64,000 nt of DNA, from positions 186,001-250,000 of the forward strand of contig JAIWNI010000036.1 of assembly GCA_025331435.1 (NCBI GenBank), in the 5' to 3' direction. The DNA is from Choanephora cucurbitarum (taxonomy: Eukaryota; Mucoromycota; Mucoromycetes; Mucorales; Choanephoraceae). Each line of letters begins with the position of its first letter. Within the stretch, counting starts at the first letter, position 1. The position numbers were made by a program, and so were the translations under genes. The notes below the pieces were generated by a model. It saw only the letters and a program-made list of their open reading frames with translations. It was not told the DNA's origin and ran no database searches. Positions 46,160-59,900 of the stretch are shown in pieces.

Positions 46160-48026
46160 CGCTCTTCAATCACTGTCGAAAAACTACATACATAGCTATT
46201 CTTATAGTGTACGAATATTTTCCATTAATGTACAAAAAAAAAGTGATTGTAGACCAACATCAAGGTAATATGCGCTCATTCTGTTTAAGAAACTAAATGA
46301 AGCGCTGCCAGATATTCATAATAACAAACTTGACAAATCAATCAAGCGCAATTGAATTTTATGCGTAATTTGAACCTACCTAATACGTAATTAGAGAGAG
46401 TGAATGTAAAGAAAACTCTATAGTGACAGCTGAAACGGTGTCGGATACTTTGAGTATCAAGAAAAAACGTATATCATATTAGAAAGAGATTGATTTATTT
46501 CCTTTATTTTAAGGTCCTTACTTTCACCAAACGAAATCAATCGTATAATGGACTTCATCTACAGTCCTTGGTCTTTTTGATATCTTGCGAATGCAGCTGA
46601 CCTCTATTTAAGAAAATATCTCGCTAAGATATTTCTAATGTTAGCAGCAGCGTTCATATCTCTATTCCAGAACCGTGTTGAAGAATTAAGATGATAATAA
46701 ATTAAGGAGAAATTTGAAGATGACTTGCCAAAACGTTATTGTTATTCACTAGGCACTGGGCACATAGCTTCAAGGACAAATAGTGCGGTTGTCAATTATG
46801 CATAATTATATTAGAAACCGAAAGTCTATCTAGAATAAACAACTATCTGTCTGGTGTTCTTTAGTCGGGACATTGTCTCGTTCTCTGCAATACCTGGCTC
46901 TTCTCATCACAATACTTCACAGCATCACGAAATTCAAGCGTGTTGTCATCAACGCTTCCAAAACACTTTGTCTTTTTACGATGATTATAGACGTAAAGCT
47001 AACTGTATACCTCAATTCTTCTCAAGTCAAAGATTGTACTCCAGAGATTTCTTTTGTCTGTTTGCCTAGAATAAAGAAGTTGGAAATCAATTTGAGGTAT
47101 TAATGTACTATTGCAGATGAACGAGCCAGAACAGGCAGATTGTTCGCATAAGCCTTCTTGAAGAAGCAATGTAAAATGAGCACACCATTTAGAGGCACAT
47201 GGACAATTGTATGGCTATCCTTAAGTATTAGACTCCATAGATTGATTGAAAGATTTGGAATCTAAGAAGTGACTTACAAGAGACGAAGATACTTTGAAGG
47301 GACGAGGAGCAGCATTTTTATAATTAAATACATCCTCATAATTTGCATTTGGAAAATCAGTCTGATAGTCTAAACAGACAGCATCGTACAGTTGATCCAA
47401 ACCAACAACGTCTACTTGAAAAACACTACGTTCTTTCGCATTTCAGATATATATCATGAACAAAAGTAATTCTTGATGCTAGAAAAAACTCTTACAATCG
47501 GCATAACAGATGTTTTGCTTGATGTCGCTATTACAAGTTCAAGTAGGCTTAACCTTAACATGACTCATATATGTTTTTTGAGGAACAAGGTTGTTCGTTT
47601 TGAATCGTTTCGAGGTACTTTAAGGCCTCTTTTTCTCAAAAAGAAAAACTAAAATCATTGCAATAATTAGCATCAATACACACTCTAAAGTGATCAAGTG
47701 AAGTCCCTCTACAGTACTTGTTGACCCTTCTCTCTAGAGCTTTACCCTCAGGGTGTTGTACTTTAGAGTAGTTCATGCTGGAATAAAGAAATCAGGATGC
47801 CACAGCTCAAACCAAAGTAGCTTGAGGGTCCTTATTAAAACTCCGGAACAATCCAAAAATCTGCCTTACAACTGAGACTTTTGTGACTACGCCTTGTCCG
47901 ATTTTTTTAGCTCTAATTGTTGGTCCCATCTGCCTGCCAAATTGTCAGTCTACTAGGCTAGCTTAGTTTTTTTTTTTTTACTCTCTCTTTTTTTTTTCTT
48001 CTTCTCTTGTGTATTCAAATAACAAT
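46160..48026. promoter_or_regulatory. Intergenic; TOM40 upstream region
   Basis: Short chance ORFs only (46854-47103). A strong T/CT tract (47967-48008) precedes the TOM40 start by 18 bp and is likely part of its promoter or leader. Confidence 0.4.
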
Positions 48027-49284
48027 ATGGCCACACCTGAAGTAGCTACCACCGCACCAGCAGCACCCAGATATTTCTCTCCTCTTTCTGGACCTTTCGG
48101 TCTTAACAAGGACCAAAAGCCCTCGGGATCTCCTTGGAATCCTCTTCAGTGGCCAGCCTGGTTCACTTACCAAAAGAGCCGCCTTAACTTACCTAGCCCC
48201 GGAAAGTTCGAAAGACTTCACGCCGAAGCAACAAAGGGTACGATAGACAATCATACGCGCGTATTCGATATAATGGGGCTCATTGTTTAATTATTATTCT
48301 TATAGACACATTTACCACCAACTATCTTTTCGATGGTGCCCAAGCAAACATTGTCAAAGAACTCTCCGCCAACTTCCATGTTCAACACCAATTCTCTTTG
48401 GGTTCTCAAGTCATGCCTCCTATGTACAACTTCATGTCTGGTTATATGACTGAAAGAGTAGGTTTCTTTCTTTTTTTGAATTTGTGTTGATGTACTTATG
48501 GTTTTTTTTATAGACTATGTTGCAGGGTACCATGGATAATGATACCAATTTGAACGGTGTCTTGAGACATGCCTGGTCTCCTTTCTCTGTCACAAAGGTG
48601 GTTGCACAGGTAAGGAACGAAAGAGAGAAAAAGAGAAGGAAGTTGTTGTTCTGACGATAATTGCCATTCAAGTTCACTCATATGCCTGGCCATTCTATGG
48701 TCCAACTTGATCAAGAATTCAATGGATCAGATTACTCTGTCAACTTGAAGGCCATGAACCCTAACCCCTTAGAATTCACAGGTCTCTACATGGCCTCTTA
48801 CCTTCAATCTGTCACTCAACAATTGGCCATTGGTTCTGAAATTGTTTTGCAGCGCCCTACCCCCGATATGGAAGAGACTGCCATGTCACTTGTTGGTAAA
48901 TACACTGGAAAGGATTACATTGCTACTGCACAATTCCAAGGTGCTGGCGCGATACAAGCCAGTTACTATCAACGCATTAATGAAAAGGTTGATTTTGGTG
49001 TTGAACTTAACTTGATGGTACAAGGTGGCCGTAGAGAAGCTGTTGCTACTGTTGGTGGTAAGTTTGACTTTAGACAAGCTACTTTCAGAGGTCAAATCGA
49101 TACTACGGGTAAGGTCTCTGCTGTCTTGGAAGAAAAGATGGCCCCTGGTTTCTCTTTCCTTATTAGTGGTGACTTGGATCACATGAAGGTAAGTTGTGAA
49201 ATCATTACATCCTCTTTGCTTCACTAAAAAAAAAACTTTTAGGGTCAAAGCAAGTTTGGTGTTGGTATTATGCTCTCTGCTTAG
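48027..49284 (+). CDS. TOM40: Mitochondrial import channel TOM40
   Basis: A five-exon model of 338 residues: 48027-48237, 48306-48457, 48514-48609, 48673-49188 and 49243-49284. It forms the beta-barrel pore of the outer-membrane TOM complex through which precursors enter mitochondria. The N-terminus is Ala/Pro-rich, followed by SPGKFERLHAEATKDTF and the porin_3-type barrel strands (FSLGSQ, GSDYSVNLKAMNPNPLEFTGLYMASYLQSV, LALGSE-like LAIGSEIVLQRP). The last strand reads GQSKFGVGIMLSA. Alternating polar/hydrophobic residues and Gly-rich turns fit 19 strands. A DIRS retrotransposon begins 22 bp after the stop codon, so the native 3' UTR is interrupted. Confidence 0.92.
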
Positions 49285-49336
49285 ATTCAAAATTTATAAT
49301 ATATGTAATACCGACGTTGATGAGACGAAGACTGAA

Positions 49337-49424
49337 AATGTGGTACATGCTCTCTGAGCCACGCTTTATTTTCCTTTAAATATAATAAAAAAAATAATAA
49401 ATACCCTTTTCCCTTATATCTTTC
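49337..49424 (+). repeat. DIRS left inverted terminal repeat
   Basis: 88 bp, from AATGTGGTACATGCTCTCTG to TTATATCTTTC, identical to the reverse complement of 53580-53667. It contains AATAAA-like words that could supply poly(A) signals to TOM40 transcripts. Confidence 0.92.
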
Positions 49425-49517
49425 GTGCTAAGCACTTCAATTCAATTTTTTTTTTTTTTTTTTTTTTTGAGGGGAGGGTAAACTAAGTAATAATAAAAAA
49501 TAACAATATAAGAGTCA

Positions 49518-50669
49518 CTAGAAGAAACGAGACCAGAAAGAGGGGCGGGTGTGTACCACATTTTCAGTCTTCGTCTCATCAACGTCGGTATTGCTTGTCG
49601 TACCTAAAGCAATCCTTGTTGACTCGACTCCAACTTCCAATGTGGTATTGTTCTCCGTAGAAAAAATTGAATTTGCAATCTGAGTACTTGAAGCCTGTTG
49701 GGTGATCGGTTTGTAGTAGTGCTTTTCAAACGTGTTGGAATGAAGGCTCCAGTTTGCATGTTGTTTTACGGCATCCACCGAAGAACCTTTTTCAACCGCT
49801 TTTGTGCTAGAGGCCGAGCGAACAGAATGTGGTTTGTAAGTCCTGGTATCTATGCCAGCTTTTTGCATCGAGGTCTTGATCCATGAGGACAGAGTGGAAG
49901 GACGGATGGAATTGACCTGTTCTATATCTTCAATGTGTGCTAGAAAGTAAGTGTGATCCGCTGGTAGCCGGACTCGAAGAGGTTTTGATTTCTCTGTAAA
50001 TAGGTATGCAGTTCTCACCGGACAGAGTTCTTCAACTTCTATCAACCCTAGCGTACAGGTTTTCACCTGAGTTTCCTTTGCTTCTCGAAAATGAAGTGTC
50101 AAGGAAATCGGCTTGTCTTGGGACCAATCAAATAAAACATCTCTGAATTGAAGTCGTCCGACATCAGATCTAGGACGAGCCATTGTTGAGAGGCAGACTA
50201 AGAGGACTGTCTTCTGCTGAAGATCGTACAAGGAGAGGTTTTCAGATGAGGCATAGTTGGCCAGGATGTAGGACACCATAATGTCTGTATCCCAAGTTCT
50301 TAGTTGTGCGGTAGAGGGTATTCGGACTTCTTGAAGTTTCTTAGACCTGAAAAATTCTTGGATCAAATCAACTTCTGCAATTGGAGTTTTATCAGGGTGT
50401 AGGGATCGGAACACGGATGCAATAGAAGAACGGAAACCATTCAACGTGGAGTAGGCGTATGATCGGTTATCTGTGAGAAATTGGAGAACAGCTAGAGTAT
50501 TGTATTCTTTGGGATCTATTTGGGGAGCTTGTTGACTACACCAAGTCACCCATTTATTCCAGTACATGTTGTAGTGTTTGTTTGTTGTATTTCTTCTGCT
50601 ATGCTCTAAAAATCGTGCTGATGTCTCATTGATACCTTGTTCCTTACGCTTTTCCCGGATAGTTTCCAT
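49518..50669 (-). CDS. DIRS tyrosine recombinase
   Basis: 383 residues from the Met in GRMETIREKRKEQG; the open frame itself extends much further upstream (to 53537). The core-binding domain (HYNMYWNKWVTWCSQQAP, AYSTLNGFRSSIASVFRSLH) precedes the catalytic domain. Catalytic residues are Arg in CLSTMARPRSDVGRL, His-X-X-Arg in PHSVRSASS, the second His/Trp box in HANWSLHS and Tyr in FEKHYYKP. This RHRY set replaces the DDE integrase of LTR elements and inserts a circular DNA copy. The C-terminus overlaps the internal complementary region. Confidence 0.9.
   Translation of the reverse strand: METIREKRKEQGINETSARFLEHSRRNTTNKHYNMYWNKWVTWCSQQAPQIDPKEYNTLAVLQFLTDNRSYAYSTLNGFRSSIASVFRSLHPDKTPIAEVDLIQEFFRSKKLQEVRIPSTAQLRTWDTDIMVSYILANYASSENLSLYDLQQKTVLLVCLSTMARPRSDVGRLQFRDVLFDWSQDKPISLTLHFREAKETQVKTCTLGLIEVEELCPVRTAYLFTEKSKPLRVRLPADHTYFLAHIEDIEQVNSIRPSTLSSWIKTSMQKAGIDTRTYKPHSVRSASSTKAVEKGSSVDAVKQHANWSLHSNTFEKHYYKPITQQASSTQIANSIFSTENNTTLEVGVESTRIALGTTSNTDVDETKTENVVHTRPSFWSRFF
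49552..49647. repeat. DIRS internal complementary region
   Basis: 49552-49592 is the exact complement of the left extension (49307-49347) and 49590-49647 of the right extension (53659-53716). They overlap in ATT. It overlaps the 3' end of the recombinase frame. In DIRS elements this region templates joining of the ends into a circle. Confidence 0.93.
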
Positions 50670-52621
50670 GCGACCATTTTCCACTTGTCCATTTGAAATG
50701 GGAAGGGGGGTGATAATTGATTCATCTGTAGTAACATGGGGAACCAGTGTTGTGTTGGCCAGTATGGAGAGATCAGTACTGCTGACTGTAACTTCTCTCG
50801 TTTCATCTTCTGTAGGACCTTCGGGATCAACTTCCACGGTGGGAACAGGTAAAGACCCCTGTGTGGCCACTGTTGATGGAGTGCGTCCGTCGCTTGCGCC
50901 TCCGGGTCCGGTCGTAGACTCCAGAAGTGTGGGAGTTTTGTATTCTGGCGTGATGCAAAGGCATCCATTGTCAGAGGTCCGAATCTGTGCTGTATCGACT
51001 GGAAGGTTTTCCAGGGGATTGCTGCTTCGTATAACGGCTTCTTCGGCATTCGGCTTAGTTGATCCGCTGCTATGTTCTCCACACCTGGAATATGATGGTA
51101 GGTCACTTGGAGATTGTACTTGTTGCAGAGATCTTGTATCTGTACGGCAAGCTCTTGCAGCAAAATCGAGGTAGTTCCCCCTGATTTTGTGGTATACTTC
51201 AATGCTGTTTTGTTGTCCGAAAATACTTCGATTGTCTGTCCGTGGTATTTTTTGGCATGCAGCTTCAAAGCGAAAAATATTGCTTTTAGTTCTCGCACGT
51301 TTATAGAGGTTACCTGCTCTTCCTCTGTCCAAAATCCGAATGTCTTCATGTCTTTGGACGATATTCCCCATCCCGTGTCTGATGAGTCTGTGTAAATGGT
51401 GATGCTGGGTTTCGCAATCGGCAGTGTTTGAATCGGAAGGCCATTCTTTTGTGATGCAAACTGCTTCCACCATCTCAGTTCCTCCTTTGCTTGTTCGCTG
51501 ATAAGATAGGGTCCGTCCCAGTTCTTGTGTTGACGTAAGTTGTGTGCCAGATCTCTTTGAAGGTATCGAATGTGTAATAGGGCTTCCCCTATTGCTGGTA
51601 TCACCGAAGTCATCTTCCCTAGGAGTCCTGCGAACCATCGACAGCTCTGTGTTGAAGTCAGTTCGAGGCTCTTTTTGACTCGTTGGATGATCTTTTGCAT
51701 TTTGGTTTGCGGAACGGTGATGATCATTTTTTTTGAGTTGAATTGAAAACCTAAAAAGTCTTGGATTCTTGACGGTGTAAAGACACTTTTTTCCCTGTTG
51801 ATTAGGAAACCTAGTCGCTCTAAATGCGATATCACTCGAGTTGTTAGCTCCATTAGTCTTTTTGGATGTTTTTCTAGAAGACAAATGTCGTCTAAATAAT
51901 ATACCAGACGAACTCCTTGCTTTCGTAGGGGTTCCAGAGCAAAGCGCATTAACTTGCTGAACACTCTCGGAGCAACGCTGAGACCGAATGCGAGAGTTTT
52001 GTATTGATACACCGTCCCTTGATGTTGAAAAGTGAGGAATTGACGAGATTGTTGGTGAATTGGTACAACGACATATGCGTCTTTTAGATCGATCTTGCAC
52101 ATGAGGTCGTCTTTTTCTAATATGTCTCTTAAAGCGGGAATTCCTTCCATTTTGAAATGGTTGCATTGCACAAATTTGTTCAACTTTTGACAGTCCAAAA
52201 TGGGTCGTCGTTTGTTGGGTTCTTTTATTGTGAAAAAATTTGATAGAAAGTTTTTGCTTTGGGAAGGAGAGGTTTCGATAATTCCTGCTGTAAGGAACTT
52301 CTCTACCGCTGCTGAAACAGCTTCCGTTTCGATTGCGTTTAAAGACATGTGTGAGGGTTTCCAAGGCATCGGCTTGTGAGCCCATTGAATTTGAAAACCT
52401 TGTGAAACTACTGAAATCGGCCATTGGTGGGAGGTGATTTGTGTCCAATTGTGTTGAAAGTGTTGGAGTCTGCCCCCAGGAAGGATTCCATCCTGGGTTA
52501 CTGTGTAATGATGAGATGAATGTTGAAGTTGTTGAAAAGGTGCTGTCGGTTGTATCGGTTGTGTCGGTTGTATCGGTTGTGTTGGTAATGTTGTAGATGG
52601 TAGTGGGAGGTGGTACTGCAA
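50606..52621 (-). CDS. DIRS reverse transcriptase / RNase H
   Basis: 671 residues. After a Pro/Gln-rich leader the reverse transcriptase begins near residue 95 and shows CKIDLKDAYVVVPIHQQSRQ (first Asp about 178), AFGLSVAPRVFSKLM and the YLDD box in LVYYLDDICLLEKHP (about 242-245). RNase H follows with ITIYTDSSDTGWG, INVRELKAIFFALKL and VFSDNKTALKYT. The C-terminal tail has PGVENIAADQLSRM, MDAFASRQNTKLPHFWS and LYLFPPWKLIPKVL, as in DIRS/Ngaro polymerase tails. All catalytic acids are present. The frame overlaps the recombinase start by 64 nt. The true initiation codon may lie downstream of 52621. Confidence 0.92.
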   Translation of the reverse strand: MQYHLPLPSTTLPTQPIQPTQPIQPTAPFQQLQHSSHHYTVTQDGILPGGRLQHFQHNWTQITSHQWPISVVSQGFQIQWAHKPMPWKPSHMSLNAIETEAVSAAVEKFLTAGIIETSPSQSKNFLSNFFTIKEPNKRRPILDCQKLNKFVQCNHFKMEGIPALRDILEKDDLMCKIDLKDAYVVVPIHQQSRQFLTFQHQGTVYQYKTLAFGLSVAPRVFSKLMRFALEPLRKQGVRLVYYLDDICLLEKHPKRLMELTTRVISHLERLGFLINREKSVFTPSRIQDFLGFQFNSKKMIITVPQTKMQKIIQRVKKSLELTSTQSCRWFAGLLGKMTSVIPAIGEALLHIRYLQRDLAHNLRQHKNWDGPYLISEQAKEELRWWKQFASQKNGLPIQTLPIAKPSITIYTDSSDTGWGISSKDMKTFGFWTEEEQVTSINVRELKAIFFALKLHAKKYHGQTIEVFSDNKTALKYTTKSGGTTSILLQELAVQIQDLCNKYNLQVTYHHIPGVENIAADQLSRMPKKPLYEAAIPWKTFQSIQHRFGPLTMDAFASRQNTKLPHFWSLRPDPEAQATDALHQQWPHRGLYLFPPWKLIPKVLQKMKREKLQSAVLISPYWPTQHWFPMLLQMNQLSPPFPFQMDKWKMVAWKLSGKSVRNKVSMRHQHDF

Positions 52622-52668
52622 TGTATTTGGTGGAACTGGTAGAAGGTTGGAAGTTACACTTAGTTGCG

Positions 52669-53556
52669 TTATTGGGGTGTGTTGTTGTTGTTGTTGTTGT
52701 TGTGGTTGTTGCTGTTGTTGTTGTGTTGGTGATACTTTGGGGAATGGCTGAAGGTTGGTTTGTTGTGGTTGTCGAAGAATCTTGGGGCCCCACCTCGGCC
52801 CCGTCCTCCAAAATGCTGATGTCCATTTCCTCCTCTGTGATTGTTGTATCTACCTCTGGAGGAGGTTTGTGGGTGGGCTGCTGCTCGCAAGAGGCTTTGC
52901 TGGAATCGTCTCTCGTTGTACTGTTCCATGAAATCTTGGTCAAAGGCTTCTTTCTTACCTGAAGCATCACTGCGGCGCCCTTGTATCTGGAGACCTGGAG
53001 GTGGTCTAATTGCTTTGTATGTAATGTCTCTGGCATCTTCATCATAATTTTTTGCTGCGATCCATGATAGGATAGCCAGACGTTTGGCACCTTCAATGAC
53101 CGTCCCCAAAAGTGCTTGTACTTCGTCATGGTTGAGCGAAGTCTGGTTGTTGAACAGGAGAAGTTGTTGTTCATATAATTCTGTTGCTGCTCTGGCTGTA
53201 AGGCGGCAGTGGTCCGCATGCTTGTATGTATTGGTGACCATTTGATAGGCATCCATTGGGTGATGTTTAAGTCGTTGGATAAACTCTTTGTTGGTAGTTT
53301 CTCCCCGGGTCCATTCTTCATGGTAGTAGTGTTGAATTTGTCGTTTGTATTGCTGTATATTCTGATTAAGCTCTGGAGTGGGGGTTTCGTCCAGGATTGT
53401 TTGGATGTCAAGGGGTAAATCTCGTGCATTAGATGCTGTTTCGCGGTCTTGGCGGGACTGTTGCTGCCATTCTTTGAAGAGCTCGAAGGCCTGTTCTTTT
53501 GTGAACATGATTGGTTGTTCTTGGGGAGATGTATCATTTGGAGTGTTATCAGTCAT
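52669..53556 (-). CDS. DIRS gag-like protein
   Basis: 295 residues, starting MTDNTPNDTSPQEQPIMF just inside the right terminal repeat. The N-terminal half is helical and Gln-rich. The C-terminal half is Gly/Arg-rich (GGRGRGGAPRFF) and ends in a His/Asn tract with a poly-Asn run. The position and composition fit the structural ORF1 of DIRS elements, thought to bind element RNA. No zinc knuckle is seen. It ends 47 bp before the start of the reverse transcriptase frame. Confidence 0.8.
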   Translation of the reverse strand: MTDNTPNDTSPQEQPIMFTKEQAFELFKEWQQQSRQDRETASNARDLPLDIQTILDETPTPELNQNIQQYKRQIQHYYHEEWTRGETTNKEFIQRLKHHPMDAYQMVTNTYKHADHCRLTARAATELYEQQLLLFNNQTSLNHDEVQALLGTVIEGAKRLAILSWIAAKNYDEDARDITYKAIRPPPGLQIQGRRSDASGKKEAFDQDFMEQYNERRFQQSLLRAAAHPQTSSRGRYNNHRGGNGHQHFGGRGRGGAPRFFDNHNKPTFSHSPKYHQHNNNSNNHNNNNNNNTPQ

Positions 53557-53579
53557 AGTTCTCCACGGTGCGCGGCTTA

Positions 53580-53667
53580 GAAAGATATAAGGGAAAAGGG
53601 TATTTATTATTTTTTTTATTATATTTAAAGGAAAATAAAGCGTGGCTCAGAGAGCATGTACCACATT
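53580..53667 (-). repeat. DIRS right inverted terminal repeat
   Basis: 88 bp, reverse complement of 49337-49424. It lies just upstream of the gag-like start at 53556 on the coding strand and so probably holds the element's promoter. Confidence 0.92.
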
Positions 53668-53716
53668 GGAAGTTGGAGTCGAGTCAACAAGGATTGCTTT
53701 AGGTACGACAAGCAAT

Positions 53717-53894
53717 TAAAAACCTTTTCTTTTCCCATTAACAACTTTTTTTTTGTGTGTGTATATGTTATTCATTTTTTTTTGTTTAATTTGAAATAAT
53801 GTAAATATGAACAAACACTAAAGATGAAAGAAAGTGCAATTATGAAAGAATAAAATGAGGTTGAATGTATGAAAATGAGAAATAAAGAAAAGGG
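53717..53894. other. Displaced TOM40 3' flank / NEDD4-type 3' region
   Basis: A/T-rich DNA with TG-rich run (53755-53765). It would have followed the TOM40 stop directly before the DIRS insertion. The two host genes are tail to tail. Confidence 0.5.
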
Positions 53895-56737
<2,843 letters not shown>

Positions 56738-56966
56738 ATATATATATATGCTGTAAGATGAGAGAAAAGAGAGAAAGAAAGAGAGAAAACAAAAATGAAA
56801 GCAAAATATAAAAAAAAAATCCAAAAAAGGAAACCAAGCTTACCTCTCGTCCAATCAAAAAGCAATAGTGGCTTTTTTTTTTATTATTGAGGTAAAGTAT
56901 GCTTCACGTCACTTCTTTGTTGTATTTTATTTTTTATACGTTTTGAATCAAACTGTTTCTTACACT
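56738..56966. promoter_or_regulatory. Short divergent promoter, RSP5-type and PRP16 genes
   Basis: 229 bp separate the two start codons. The interval contains an (AT)n run at 56737-56749, a GA-rich stretch (56760-56786) and a T-rich stretch. Both genes probably share it. Confidence 0.45.
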
Positions 56967-59900
56967 ATGTCTGAGGATGAATTTATTCATGACATTGCCA
57001 TTGATATATCAAGAGCTTTGAATTTGACGAATCCCAATGACCTGATCGCCAGAAAGGTTGTTCAGTTTGCAGAAACCAATAAAGATTTTGATAGATTCAG
57101 TCAAGGTAAGTTGGAGTTACTGCTACTAGATGACACCTTAACCTCTTTTCTTTAGTCTGTAGTACATTTGGTCGATTCAGTCGTGAATTCTTGGCAGAAA
57201 CATACACCAAAATCAACAAGCATCGTCAGGAGAAAAAGCTAGCACCTCCTAATCCAAACGCTAAACCAGTACGTTCTGATGCCGTCAAGAATGAAGTTCT
57301 CATGTTAGGCAATAACCTACCAGGTGGCTTAATCACTCCCAACAAAAACAAATCCTCTGAGGCAGATCAGGACAGACCTATCTTCAAAGTACCTGCCGTA
57401 CCCAACAAATCACTTCTAGGTCTAGACGAATTGGCTCGCAAAAAACGACAGGCAGAGGCTGAGAAAGCTGAAAGAGAGGCAGATAAAAAAATGCGTCTTA
57501 GCTGGAACGACCAAGAAGAAGAACAGGAAGAAGAAAAGCCGAAAGATGATAAAAAGCCTGACGAACAGCTCAGTCGTCGTCACCATCGTCCCAGTTACCG
57601 ATCCCATCGTATGGAGACACCTTCCAATCCAGGTGGTGTTTCTGATTCAGCCTTAAAGCGATTGGAAGAGATGAAACGTCGAGACAGACACCGCAGCAGT
57701 CTTCACCATAAAGCCAAACAACCTGAAGAACCAGTGACGAACGGATCAGAGACCCCAAGACGAGGTGGGCTCATCAAGCGAAGTCAATGGTCTAGCATGA
57801 CACCTCAAAGAGGTCAAGGTTCTTTCACGCCTCGACATGCTGCAGGCAACATGACACCAGGTCGACATGATAGTGGCTATCGTATGTCCACAGGTGCCAA
57901 CACAGCAGCCGTTCGACGCACATGGGATCACATGACGCCTTCCATCCGATCGACAGCTTACGATGAAGTTGCACTGGAATACCCCGAAGAATTCACAGGA
58001 GACGAAGAAGATAGACGTAAGTGGGAAGAGGAACAGGCTCAGCTGGATCGAGAATGGTACCAGATGGAAGACTATGGTGCTGCCGACGATACACACAACG
58101 CCTTTGCTGAATATGAGTCACATGATCGACACCGAGAGGAAGAGTTGACTCAGAAACAACTCAAGAAGCTCTCTGCTCGTCAAGCTCAGTACAACCGAGA
58201 TACAGACATGTGGGAAGCCAGTCGTATGTTGAGTTCGGGTGTAGCTCAGCGAATTGAAGTTGATACCGATTTTGAAGAAGAAAACGAAAACCGAGTTCAC
58301 CTGTTGGTTCATGACATCAAACCTCCCTTTTTGGATGGACGTATGGTATTTACAAAACAATTGGAGGCTGTTCAGCATGTCAGAGATCCCACTTCTGATA
58401 TGGCCATCATCTCGCGTAAGGGCAGTCGTTTGGTCAGAGAAAAGCGCGAACAGGCAGAACGAGCCAAGGCCTCTCGATTTGAGTTGGCCGGTACCACGCT
58501 GGGTAATGTAATGGGCATCAAAGAGAAGAAAGAAGAGACAGAGGGTATCAACGATGATGCCACTGCCGATTCCAAATTTGCTTCTCATCTCAAATCATCC
58601 GAGGCAGCCAGTGAATTTGCACGTACCCGTACCATGCGAGAACAACGTGAATTCTTGCCTGCCTTTGCTGTCCGTGAAGATCTCCTGAAGGTAATTCGCG
58701 ATAATCAAGTCGTGATTATTGTAGGTGAAACAGGTTCCGGTAAGACCACTCAATTGACGCAATACCTGCATGAAGATGGCTACACAAAGTATGGTAAAGT
58801 CAGCTGTACTCAACCTCGTCGTGTGGCTGCCATGTCTGTGGCCAAGCGTGTTGCTGAAGAAATGGGATGCGAGTTGGGTGATACAGTAGGTTACACAATT
58901 CGTTTTGAAGATCAGACATCAGAAAAGACATTGATTCGATACATGACAGATGGTATTCTGTTGAGAGAATCCATGAATTCGCCTGATCTGGACCAATACA
59001 GTGCCATTGTGATGGATGAGGCTCACGAACGTGCTTTAAACACTGATGTATTGATGGGTTTGCTGAAGAAGATCTTAGCCCGTCGAAGAGATCTCAAGTT
59101 GATTGTTACCTCTGCTACAATGAATGCTGAACGGTTTTCTCAATTCTTTGGCAATGCCCCTTGTTTCTTTATTCCTGGTCGTACATTCCCTGTGGATGTT
59201 ATGTTTAGTAAAACTTCTTGTGAAGACTATGTAGACAGTGCAGTAAAACAAACCTTGGCTATTCACCTGTCACAACCTGCAGGTGATATCCTTATTTTCA
59301 TGACGGGTCAAGAAGATATTGAAGCTACATGCGCTACATTAAGAGGTAAGAAAGAAGACCTTGCTATTGGGAGAATACTTAATTTTTTATTTTCTGTATA
59401 TGAATAGAACGTCTGGAACAATTGGACGATCCACCACCTTTAGCTATTTTGCCTATCTATTCTCAATTACCTGCTGATCTACAGGCCAAGATTTTCCAAA
59501 GAGCAGAGAATAATGCACGCAAGGTGATTGTGGCTACCAACATTGCTGAAACTTCACTTACAGTGGATGGTATCATGTATGTGGTAGATACAGGTTACTG
59601 TAAACTGAAAGTCTATAACCCTCGTATTGGTATGGATGCTCTTCAAGTCACACCTATCAGTCAAGCCAATGCCAGCCAACGTAGTGGTCGTGCTGGTAGA
59701 ACAGGACCAGGGTAAGAGAAGAACGAAAGAGGTTTTAACTGATATTTCCTAACACTTTTTTTTTGTTTTATTTTAGTGTGGCCTACCGTCTTTATACTGA
59801 AGATGCTTTTCGAAATGAAATGTTTGTCAATACTATTCCAGAAATCCAACGTACAAATTTAGCAAGTGTTGTGCTTCAACTAAAATCCTTGGGTGTGAAG

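Larger units (their letters stand above)
49307..53716 (-). mobile_element. Complete DIRS-type tyrosine-recombinase retrotransposon
   Basis: A 4,410 bp element on the minus strand with gag-like, reverse transcriptase/RNase H and tyrosine recombinase frames, all open. It has 88-bp inverted terminal repeats (49337-49424 and 53580-53667) that are identical by eye. Outside them, a 41-nt left extension and a 58-nt right extension are exact complements of the two halves of an internal region (49552-49647). This split-end design is diagnostic of DIRS elements, which replicate through a circle and integrate with a recombinase, leaving no target duplication. Both outer ends carry AAT (49307-49309, 53714-53716), matching the shared ATT of the internal region. 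No inactivating change was seen. Confidence 0.95.

Noticed and set aside
50578..51174. 198-codon plus-strand ORF inside the DIRS element
   Set aside because: Shadow of the reverse transcriptase and recombinase frames; low-complexity Ser/Val-rich and no domain.
57746..58588. Minus-strand ORFs of 116 and 156 codons opposite PRP16
   Set aside because: Antisense shadows of a strongly conserved helicase gene; no splice signals or domains of their own.
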